A DNA stretch of 64,000 nucleotides from Neofusicoccum parvum. Taxonomy: Eukaryota > Ascomycota > Dothideomycetes > Botryosphaeriales > Botryosphaeriaceae. Shown piece by piece: positions 54,406 to 64,000 of the stretch; position 1 is the first letter of the stretch; each line of letters starts with the position of its first letter. The stretch lies in assembly GCA_020912385.1 (NCBI GenBank), contig CP087220.1, positions 806,001 to 870,000 of the forward strand. The letters are read 5' to 3'. The translations under genes and the position numbers were made by a program. Under the pieces are notes generated by a model that saw only the letters and a program-made list of their open reading frames with translations, had not been told where the DNA came from and searched no databases.

Positions 54406-57400
54406 TATTATAGAAAGCTTTAGTTACTATATTAAATAGATAGATAAATTTATTTCTTTCTAATATAGCTCCCTTATAGGTCTATACAGGGTTAGCTATC
54501 TGTAGTTATTTTATATAAGAGGGAAAATCTTTTCACCTAGTAAAAACCCCTTCTTTTAATCTAGGTATAATATCTAATTCTAGTTCTATTTTCCCTTCTT
54601 ACTAGTAGCGGCTACTATAGTAGTCCTATATTTACCTACTAGTTCTATCCTTTTAGTCCTTATCCTTATAGTTATCTAGGTCTAAATAGTTCTAGTAGTT
54701 CTTCTAGTTCCTCTTTCTAGCTATCCTTCTAGATTAATTCTCTAACTAGGCTAAACTGCTTAAGTAGCTCTAGATATAAGAACTAGTTTATTACTACTTT
54801 AACTCTCTTTTTTATAAAGAGAAGGGAGTAGTAGTCTATAGTTTCTATCTTTTAGAGTATCTATACCCTACCCTATTAGAAGTAGGGGTAGAAGAGGAGG
54901 ATATACTTTAAGGTTTACCTATACTAGCCGTATAGGTAGGTAGAGCTAGGATATCCTAGTATTTTACGCTTAGAGAGGAAGTCCTCTAGCCTAATATACT
55001 TAGTATATAGTAGAGTAATAAGTATACTCTATAGCTTAGATAGTTTACTATGAATTTATTAGAGTCTAAAGCCTTAGGAGAAGCCTTAGAGGATTATTAA
55101 TAATTATATAATACTAAGCTCTTTTTATATTTAAGTTCTCTTCTTTATTTTTTTTATTCTTTTTCTTCTTCTTTTTCTTCTCTTTAAGTCTTAGCTTAAC
55201 GTATATAGTATAATAAATCTTTTAGTAATTATCCTAAAGTTAAGCCCTAATAGAATTTATTAAATCTTTAGGTTCTACTATATACTTTAGGCTACTAGCC
55301 TATACTATCTTTTCTAGCTAGTATACTTTATCTATCTCTTCTTCTACTTTTTCCTATATACTATACGTAACCTTATTCGCTCTAGGAGGGTAGGATAGTT
55401 ACTAAGAAGAAAGATTATCCTTACTCTAAGTAGAATTCTTTAAGCTAGCCTAGCTAGGCCTCTAGTACCTAGAATAGCCTAGGCTATCTATTTAATACTC
55501 TAGTAAGTTTTCTCTACTACTACTACTACTAGGCTATCCCTAGCCCTAATAGTCTAGGCTAGTATTAGTTTATCTAGATAGAGTAAGAGTAGGGGGATTC
55601 CTATCTTATACTCTAAGGTTTATATACTAGTTAACTTATACGCTCCTAAGATAGTATATAGGTATTAGTTTTAGATTTTCTATAGTAGCTGGATAGCTAT
55701 TTTTCTCTATCCTAGGATCTCCTCTGGGATATACTATACCCTATAGTTATAGGTGAGGACTAGCCTTACTACTACTATATAGATATAATGGGCTTTAGTA
55801 AATAAGGCTCCCTAGGTGGATACTATAAGTCTAGAGAGGGATATATACTATTTAAGTACTCTAGCCCTAGTTTCTCTAATATAAGGTCCCTATCTTAGCT
55901 TATTATCTATATAGACTTCTAGGATCTTAACTATAGGTTCTAGGTATCTTATAAATCCTAGGATATAGATTCCTACTACTATATTAAATCTCTTTAACCT
56001 CCTTATAAAGTGAACGAGATGGTACTTATTAGGTAAAAAGATTAACCTATAGGTAGCTATCTAGTACTTATAGGTTCTATTAGCCTCCTCTAGTATTCTA
56101 TAGTTTTATTCTATAGATCTACTAAATATAAGGATATTAGTATCGTCTATAAAGCTAAGGGGGAAAGTATTACCTCTTTAGAGTTTTATAAGTAGGTTAG
56201 AGGTAAAGAATAGATAGAGAATTAGAGATAGTAAGGATTTCTAGAAGATACCTATTATAGTATAGATTAGTTAGCTTATAAAGTCCCTAAAGGACAGCTA
56301 AGTAGTGTGGTTCTATAGGAAAGAGTAAGTAAATTTTTCTATCTAGGCTAGAAGCCTTACTATCTTTATATTATAGAGGAGTCTCTTATAGGATATATAG
56401 TTATATACCCCTAAGATATCTAGGCTAAGGATTAAGACTACTAGCCTAGAATCTTACGCCTAGATAGTATAGATCTATTCTATAAGTAGGTTAAGAGCTA
56501 CTATTATAGACCTATTTCTTCTAGCTTCTATCTATATATTAGGGAGTAGTTTATAGGCCTTAATAGCCTAGAAGATCTAATCTACTATAACCCTCTTAAG
56601 TAGCTTCCCTAGCGTATTAAGTAGAATAATCGGTCTAAATAACTTAGCTTTAGTATAGTTATCCCTCTATAGTTTCCTAAGGACTATAGTAGTAGAGCTT
56701 TTAAACTACCTAGGATAGTATATAAGTATTAGGTATTTCTAGAAGAGCTTAGTAAGTAGTTTACTTAGTATCTAAGTATACTACTTTAGGAACCTATTAA
56801 TAATCTTATCTAGGCCTAGTATCTTATCTAGGAGAAGCTTCTTAATAGTATAGAGGATCTACTCTTTAGTAAGGTCTTAGAGGATCTCTACTAGTACTAG
56901 GTATATATACCTATCTAGGTCTAAGAGGTCGGTAGCCCTAGGAGAGAGAAAGAACTAATTAATAAGAATTTCTATCTTAGCTTAATTATTATAGCGTAGT
57001 TATCTATCTACTCCCTAAAGGGGTAGAAACTAGGGTAGGACTTATAGTTTTTATACTTTTATTCTTACCTACTTTAAGAGCTTCTAGAGTATAGATAGGT
57101 CTAAAGTAATCTTAGCTACTATTTTATATTATACTTTTATTCTATTTCTTCTAATCTACCTCTTCTTACTATTAGTAGTAGTTTAGTATACTATTTAGTT
57201 CTTTTCTCTCTTTATAGTTATCTACTTTCTTCTAGCTACTCTAGCCTAGTTTACTAGGTCTAAATACTTCTTTATCTATTATATAGAGGCCTAGGGTAAG
57301 GGTTTTACTACTAGAATAGTTTCCTAGATTATCCTTTAGATAGCCTCCTAGAGTAGTTTAATAAAGTAATCTAAGTCTACTTTAGTATTAAGAGGGGCTA

Positions 57401-58018
57401 CTTTAAGGTGTTTAAGCTTTATTTAGAGTATCTTATTAGTTCTCTTCTAGTCTACTTTCTTCTACTAGGGTCTTAGAGGACGTGGTTCTACGGGGGTAAA
57501 AGAAAAATTAAGTATAGTAAGAATAGGTAGGTAGTTAGAGGATAATTTAAGCTTCTAATTAACTCTATAGTTAAGAATTCTCTCCTCTAGCTACTATAAT
57601 ATAAAGATAAGATCTAGAGTACTCTTACTACTACTATCTCTTCTAGTAATAGTGCCCCTTAGAAGGGTAAGGTTAAAATTAGCTATAGTAGCTATCTTAA
57701 TTAGGTTATCTACTAGAATATAGTATATTAGGGAGGCTATATCTTTCTAGATAGAATAATAGAGGTTAAAGTCTTTTAAGAGAATATATTTCTCTAGTTT
57801 TCTAAGAGCTTCTAGTAGAAGAGATAGAATTTCTAGAGCTATACTAGTATAAGAGGCTAGTAGGGGATTATAGTAGTTATAGATATAGATTATATATATC
57901 TTAGTAGTAAGGGATAGTATAATAAGGTCTAGTAAGTAGACTATTACTTACTAAGAGTTAAGGATAATAGTCTTACTTATAAAGAAGTAGGTTCTTACCG
58001 TCTTCTCCTAAGAGAAAA

Positions 58019-58033
58019 CTATATAGTAGGTAG
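58019..58033 (+). repeat. Target-site duplication of copy D, left
   Basis: CTATATAGTAGGTAG, identical to 61533-61547. The sequence itself is part of copy C. Confidence 0.8.
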
Positions 58034-61000
58034 TGATGCTCCCGTTCTTCAAGGAGGTGGACCCAAAGATCCACTATATCCTAGCCATCCAGGAACCGTA
58101 GAGGAACCCGAGGGTCAAGATAACAGCAAGACACCCTACCTACCACATAGTTTTCCCTCAGGAGGGGACGGCAAGAACCTACTTCTTCATAAGCAAGGCC
58201 ATTGCCCCCGACTCCTAGCAAGTAATAGTCTACTCACCAGACCTCATTACACTATCCCTTACCACTAAGACACGTACAATCTATATCCATAACTGCTACA
58301 ATCCCCCGCCAGCCTCTCACACTAGTACAGCTCTGGAAACCCTATCTCTTCTACCGGAAGCTCTTAGAAAACCAGGGGAGCACATCCTCCTAGGGGACTT
58401 TAACCTCCACCATCCTATCTAGGAAGGTATAGCCTCTCTAACACACCACACCCTAGCGGATAACCTGATTGAGATAGCTACCGCAGCTAATCTTAACCTC
58501 GCCCTTCCAAGGGGCACTATCACTAGAAGAGATAGTAGTAGTAAGAGTACTCTAGACCTTGTCTTTATATCACGGTGGCTAGAGGAGAGAATCCTTAGCT
58601 GTAGAGTTAGCTAGGAGCTTGAATCATCCTCTAACCACCTACCTATCCTCACTATACTTGATTTTTCTCTTACCCCCGCGGAACCACGTCCCCCAAGGCC
58701 CCAGTGGAAGAAAGCAGACTGGAAGAGAACCAATAAGGTACTCTAAATAAAGCTCAAACACCTTAAAGTAGCCCCTCTTAACACTAAAGCAGACCTGGAT
58801 CACTTCACTAAACTGCTCTAGGAGGCCATCGAAAGGACAATCCAGGAGACCATCCCAGTAGCGAGACCCTCACCCTGGGCCTCTATACAATGGACAAAGG
58901 AGTGTTCGGACCTGGTAAACCAGGCTAGAGCAGCCAGAAGGAAGTGGACAGCCACAGGGAGGGAGGAGGACTAGGTGGCATACTAAACCACTGCTAACAG
59001 CAAGAAGAGGTAGATCAGAAGGGATAGAACAAAAGCATAGCGTAGAATAGTAGCTGAGATCACCTCAGACCCATCTACACTCTGGAAGCTCTCAAAGTGG
59101 GCAAGAATAAAAGCACAAGAACCACAAGCCCCACCCTAGTTCCCACCCCTCTAGGGAGCAGATGGACAACTACGCTACGACAATTAGGCCAAGGTAGAAA
59201 TCCTTACCAACCAGTTCTTCCCCCCTCCTAGGGCCACCGACCTCTCAGACCTGGATGGGTGCATATACCCAGTACTAGTAGAGATCCCCCAAGACCTCGC
59301 CGAAGAGTAGGTCCTCCATACTATTAAGAAGCTTCCCCTAGATAAGGCACCAGGCCCAGACAAGATTATCAATAGGTTCCTAAAGCAGTGTGCTCAGACA
59401 CTAAGTGGACCACTCACCAGGCTCTTCTAGAAATGCCTAGCGCTTACATACCACCCCAGGCAGTTTAAAAGCTCTATTACCGTAGTCCTCAGGAAACCAC
59501 AGAGGGATGACTACACTAAAGCCAAGTCATTTAGACCGATTGCCCTACTTAATACGCTAGGGAAGCTGCTTGAGAGGGTTGTAGCAGATCGGATCTCCTA
59601 GGCTACTAAGGCCCATAAACTGCTCCCCGATACACAGATGGGAGCTAGGAGAAACAGGTCAGTAGCAGCAGCTCTTAACCTACTTACGGAACAGATTCAT
59701 ACTATCTAGGCGCAAGATCCTAGGCTAGTAGCCTCAGTCCTCAGTCTGGACATCTCAGGGGCATACGACCATGTATCCCACAAGAGACTCCTCCACAATA
59801 TGAGGATAGCAAGGCTCCCAGCCTAGATAGAAAGATTCACTCACTCCTTCCTACAGGACCGCACCACTCAGCTGTCCTTTGGGGACTTTACAAGCCAACC
59901 AATCTACACCACAACAGGCATCCCCTAGGGATCCTCACTATCCCCGATCCTCTATCTGTTCTTTACCTCTAACCTACTTACAAAACTCCAAAGGGGCAAC
60001 ACTTTCCCCCTTGGCTTTGTAGACGATACCAACATCCTTACATTTAGTAGATCTACAGAACAAAACTGTAGGATGCTAGAGGAGGCTAATAGAACCTACG
60101 AACACTAGGCAGCTACCTACGGGTCGACCTTCTCGCCTAACAAGTACCATCTCGTTCACTTCACGAGAAGGCCAAAGAGATTTAATATAGCAGTAGGAAT
60201 CCGCATCCCGGGATTTACGGGACACCTAGAACCTACAGTCAAGATCCTAGGAGTCCATATAGATAACAAGCTGAGATGGGGACCTTACATTAGGGAAACT
60301 AGGGCTAGGGTACTCAAGCAGTGCACATCCCTCTCTAGACTCGCAGCATCCACCTGGGGAGCCTCATTCACTAAAGCCCGTCATATCTATACAGCAGTGG
60401 TAAGGCCAGTCCTTACCTACGGCTGCGGGGTGTGGCATATCCCGGAGGGGATCCCAGGGTGGAGGAAAATAGCCATCCAGCCACTATAGAAGATTTAAAA
60501 CCAGTGCCTTCATACCATCTTAGGGGCGTACAAGTCAACCAGCATACAAACCTTAGAGCATAAGACGGGGATCCCCCCGCTCTCACTCCACCTAGATGAA
60601 CTAACACTAGCCCAGACTATTAGGGCTAGGGATGGCCCAGTAGCAGCAGTAGTAGAGGAAACTTACCAGAGCATCAAATAGATAGCCCGGGCTACTCTAG
60701 GCGCTAGAGGCCCAGCCGGCCCAGCTCGGAGAACCCTACTTAGAGCAAGAGTAACCTCCCTTCTCGGTAGCTGCCCCACCCTCCCGGAGCGAACAAGGCT
60801 ACGCATAGCATATAGGAAGAAGTGGAAGGAGAGATGGACAACGTATACTAGCTAGAAAAGGCGGCATAGGCTAGTAGCTCAGAGCATACAGTGGAACCCA
60901 AAGATTCGATAAATTCACAGCGAATTGTCTAAGCCACAGAGTACACTCGCCACTCTACTGCGTACTAAGTATATTGGGCTGGAGGACTTCCTCTCTAAGC

Positions 61001-61532
61001 GCAAGGTACCAGGACACCCTAGCCCCGCCTGCCCATACGGCTGGTATAGGCAAACCCCAAAGCACATCCTCCTCTTCTACCCCCACTTCCAACAGGGTAG
61101 GGCACAGATGCTCTAAAAGGCGGAAACTATAGACTACCGCTCCCTTCTCTCTACAAAAAAGGGAGTTAAAGCAGCAACAGACTGGTTCTTACGCCTAGGG
61201 CTGCTCAAGCAGTTTAGCCTGGCCAGGGAATTAATCCAGGAGGACAGCCAGGAAGAGGAACCAGGAGGACCACTAGGACTACTCGGACCCGGACAACTAC
61301 GAGGATAAGGACTAAAGGGATAGGGCTAGTAGGTGAATATAGGGCTGCCACAGCAGCCGCTACCGGTAAGAAGGGAAAACAGAACTAGAATTAGACATTA
61401 TGCCTAGATCGAGAGGAGAGGTTTTTACTAGGCGAAAAGGTTTTCCCCCTCGTATAAAATAACTACAGATAGCCAACCCCGCATGGACCCGTAAGGGAGC
61501 TATATCGGGAAGAAATGAATTTATCTATCTAT
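58034..61532 (+). mobile_element. Tad1-like retrotransposon, 5'-truncated, lightly RIPped, nested in C (copy D)
   Basis: Starts within the endonuclease domain. Recognisable pieces: GDFNLHHP endonuclease motif (58396-58421), SSNHLPI, RT blocks PLDKAPGPDKIINRF, FRPIALLNTLGKLLERVV, SLDISGAYDHVSHKRL and the catalytic FVDDTNIL (60016-60039). The C-terminal Cys region and 3' UTR follow, with a (TCTA)n tail. Several TAG codons stand where CAG or TGG is expected, so it is not coding-competent. Flanked by the 15-bp duplication. Confidence 0.85.
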
Positions 61533-61547
61533 CTATATAGTAGGTAG
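61533..61547 (+). repeat. Target-site duplication of copy D, right
   Basis: CTATATAGTAGGTAG directly after the (TCTA)n tail of D; copy C sequence resumes here. The exact length is slightly uncertain because the tail is repetitive. Confidence 0.8.
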
Positions 61548-62063
61548 AATATCTTACTATTATCTTAATTCTTAGGTTCCTCTATAGTTTCTAGATAGCT
61601 AGGATATAGTAGATCTTTAGGTTTATTTTCTTAAAGAATAGGAGTATTACCCTATTTTTACTCTTATAGACGTTATACTATACGATAGATAGAGAGCTTA
61701 TATTTAATATTAACTTTCTTCTATCTCTAAGTTAGGCTATAAGGGGGTTAGTAGTATAGGTTATAAGAAGAAGAGAGTTCCTATAGACTTTTTTTCTAAG
61801 GTATATTAGGAGCTATTAAGTCTAGTAAACTATATTTAGTTAGGAGATAGAGAATAGTTTAGATCTTTTAGTCTATCTAGCTTTCTCTTAGCTAGTTTCT
61901 TCTCTCTAGGCCTCTTCCTTAGCCTAACCGTTAACTAGTTAGTTTAGGGCTATATCTTAGCTATAGAGGATTCTATTCTATACCTCTCTAGAGTTATTAG
62001 GTAGGCCTAAGTAGCCTTTACCTAGTATACTCTACGTGCTAGGTAGGCGTTACTCTAGGCCGT

Positions 62064-62235
62064 TATTATAGTTTATACCTATAATAGTACCTTAGAGGAT
62101 CCGCGGTGATTACGTATAGCGCTAGTATTCGCTTATATAGAGTTACTAGAGATATATATTCTTTCCTCCCTAGCTTAATCTTTATATAGATGGAATCTAA
62201 CTCTTTAGCGCTTACCCTAGGGTTAAACTATTATA
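62064..62235 (+). repeat. Left LTR
   Basis: 172 bp. Differs from the right LTR at 8 positions, all transitions, with no indel. Confidence 0.8.
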
Positions 62236-62384
62236 TTAGGTTAAGCTCTCTTATTACTAGATAGTAAATAGTTTTCCGTAGCTTCTAGAGCGGGAGTAGA
62301 AGGCTAGTTACTACTTATCTAGCTATAATCGCCCGTTTATAGTAGGATATTACTAGAATAGAATAAGAAATAATAACGGATTAA

Positions 62385-62535
62385 ATAATATCGTAATAGT
62401 AATACGATAACGGTAAAGCGATTAGTAATAATAGAAATAATAGGCGTAACGAACGTAACGGGTATAACGTAATAGACGTAATATAATAGGCGTAATATAA
62501 CGGGCGTAACGTAATAGGCATAATATAATAGACTA
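62385..62535 (+). repeat. Short tandem array of GCGTAACGTAATA-like units
   Basis: Repeated CGTAAC/CGTAATA words, irregular in length, inside the LTR element. Confidence 0.55.
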
Positions 62536-62779
62536 CCTAGAGTAGTATACTTATTAATAGTAACTTAAATAGTTTTTCCTAGAAATTTTTTTCCTTACTA
62601 GATTATAAAGGAGACTCTTTTTTTATAACCTATTACTCTCCTTCTACCTCGAAGAGGAGGAGAGGAGAGAGGAGAAATTTATTAAGTATTAGAGATAACG
62701 CTTATTATAAAGAGATATAAGGCTAGAAGGCTTAACTAGATAAATAGAGCTTAGCTTTAGGCTAGCTATTTAGGTAGTA

Positions 62780-63370
62780 TAATAACGGAGCTACTACTAG
62801 TAGTATAATAAGAAAGCTACTACTAGTAGTAAGATAAGAGAGCTACCTATTAATAGTAAGATAAGAGAGCTACCGCTAGTAGTATAATAAAAAGACTACT
62901 AGCTAGTAGTATAATAAGAGAGCTACCTACTAGTAGTAAAATAAAAAAACTACCCGCTAGTAGTATAATAATAGAGCTACCTACTAGTATAATAATAGAG
63001 CTATCTACTAGTATAATAATAGAGCTACCTACTAGTAGTATAATAATAGAGCTACTACTAGTAGTATAATAATAGAGCTACTAGCTAGTAGTATAATAAG
63101 AGAACTACTACTAGTAGTAAAATAAGAGAGCTACCTACTAGTAGTATAATAAAAGAACTACCGCTAGTAGTATAATAATAGAGCTATCTACTAGTAGTAT
63201 AATAAAAGAACTACTAGCTAATAGTATAATAAGAGATCTACCTACTAGTAATAAGATAAGAGAGCTACCTACTAGTAGTATAATAAAAGAGCTACCTACT
63301 AGTAGTATAATAAGAAAGCTACTAGCTAGTAGTAAGATAAAAAAGCTACCTACTAATAGTAAAATAAGAG
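62780..63370 (+). repeat. Minisatellite of about 22 units, 23-27 bp each
   Basis: Units follow GAGCTACCTACTAGTAGTATAATAA with small length and base differences. Lies inside the LTR element. Units differ mainly at C/T and G/A positions and in the central CTAGTAGT part. Confidence 0.85.
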
Positions 63371-63689
63371 TATTAGTAATAGATAAAGATTAAATAATAG
63401 GATAAGTAATAAAGTAAGTAGTAGAGCTAGTAGTTAAGATTACTTCTCTAGGTATATAAGTTATTAGATAGCTAAAGAAGAAAAATCTTAATACCTATAG
63501 CTAAAGAGTTAACTAAAGTAAGTAGTAAAGTAGATAGTAAAGCTACTTATAAGAATACTTAAGAAAGTAGCTAATTTTTTACTAGAGAAGAAACTAGTTT
63601 TAGAAAGATAGATAGAAGAATAGATAAAAGAATAGATAGATATATTCCTTATTCTATCTTCTACCTAAAGGCCGGAGGGAGGGGGGTAA

Positions 63690-63861
63690 TATTATAGTTT
63701 ATACCTATAATAGTACCTTAGAGGATCCGCGGCGATTACGTATAGCGCTAGTATTTACTTATATAGAGTTACTAGAGATATATATTCTTTTCTCTCTAGC
63801 TTAACCTTTATATAGATAGAATCTAACTCTTTAGCGCTTACTCTAGGGTTAAACTATTATA
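63690..63861 (+). repeat. Right LTR
   Basis: 172 bp, preceded by the polypurine tract. Confidence 0.8.
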
Positions 63862-64000
63862 GATAGATAGATAGATAAATTTATTTCTTCCCGATATAGC
63901 TCCCTTACGGGTCTATGCGGGGTTGGCTATCTATAGTTATTTTATACGAGGGGGAAAACCTTTTCGCCTGGTAAAAACCCCTCCTCTCGATCTGGGTATA
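63862..64000 (-). mobile_element. Tad1-like retrotransposon, 3' end on minus strand, cut by window edge (copy E)
   Basis: Starts with a (GATA)n run directly at the end of the right LTR, then the shared 3' UTR block in reverse orientation. Little C-to-T change relative to copy D. Confidence 0.8.

Larger units (their letters stand above)
54434..62063 (-). mobile_element. Tad1-like retrotransposon on minus strand, heavily RIPped, split by copy D (copy C)
   Basis: The 3' tail and 3' UTR lie at 54434-54560 (reverse complement of the shared block). RT and endonuclease run leftward from 58033. The element continues at 61548 after insertion D, where sequence matching the region just upstream of the endonuclease and the 3' part of ORF1 of copy B runs to 62063. 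It meets the LTR element there. Copies B and C are tail to tail with about 28 bp between their tails. Confidence 0.75.
62064..63861 (+). mobile_element. Short LTR retrotransposon-like element without recognisable coding region
   Basis: Two direct 172-bp LTRs (62064-62235 and 63690-63861) enclose 1454 bp. The purine-rich stretch at 63668-63689 immediately before the right LTR fits a polypurine tract. LTR ends are TATTATAG and CTATTATA (RIPped TG/CA ends are likely). The internal part is AT-rich with two tandem-repeat zones and no recognisable gag or pol. A 5-bp target duplication was not found; the left flank is GCCGT and the right flank is the tail of copy E. Confidence 0.75.

Noticed and set aside
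58034..61532. Functional LINE gene
   Set aside because: In-frame TAG codons occur in several domains and the 5' end is missing; coding potential is lost.
62780..63370. CRISPR-like array
   Set aside because: The units are contiguous with no unique spacers, and lie inside a RIPped LTR element in a fungal sequence; it is a minisatellite.

Overview
The window looks like part of a chromosome from a filamentous ascomycete. The genes have short introns (about 49-152 bp, most near 50-60 bp) with GTRAGT-type donors. The gene set includes a class II hydrophobin, an AA9 LPMO, a PDR-type ABC transporter, an Mpv17/PMP22 protein resembling the Woronin-body sorting protein, and a short fungal kinesin-3. 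Transposons carry C-to-T and G-to-A damage typical of repeat-induced point mutation (RIP). A Dothideomycete is my best guess, which is inference.

Layout. 1-47.1 kb is a gene-rich arm. In order: the 3' end of an NDUFAF6/phytoene-synthase-like gene; a three-exon hydrophobin; about 7 kb without a recognisable gene, of which 3.7-8.3 kb is very GC-rich; a disordered acidic protein; LAS1 (ITS2 endonuclease); a SprT-like protein with an altered HExxH; an Mpv17/PMP22 membrane protein; a Cys-motif protein; a PDR ABC transporter; VPS16; a secreted protein with two 8-Cys repeats; a macrodomain-sirtuin (SirTM) fusion; an amino-acid permease; an AA9 LPMO; PEX11; TRM3; and a short kinesin-3. Four gene pairs are divergent and share GC-rich upstream regions (17250/19300, 26335/27135, 33883/34994, 44762/45274). 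Several others converge.

47.4-64 kb is a transposon nest. It begins after a 27-nt poly-C tract and a block of degenerate repeats. It holds five copies of one Tad1-like non-LTR retrotransposon (A-E). A is a short, little-mutated 3' fragment. B is nearly full length and heavily mutated. C lies on the minus strand and is heavily mutated. D is lightly mutated and is inserted into C with a 15-bp target-site duplication. E is cut by the window edge. Next to C is a short LTR element with 172-bp LTRs, a polypurine tract and an internal minisatellite of about 22 units, but no recognisable coding capacity.

How the genes relate. The arm is mostly housekeeping functions (rRNA and tRNA processing, vacuolar tethering, peroxisomes, transport) with scattered surface or secreted proteins (hydrophobin, LPMO, Cys-repeat protein). 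I see no biosynthetic cluster. The most unusual items are the macrodomain-SirTM fusion, the Cys-repeat protein, the SprT-like protein with HHMIH, the GC-rich gene-free block and the stratified transposon nest.
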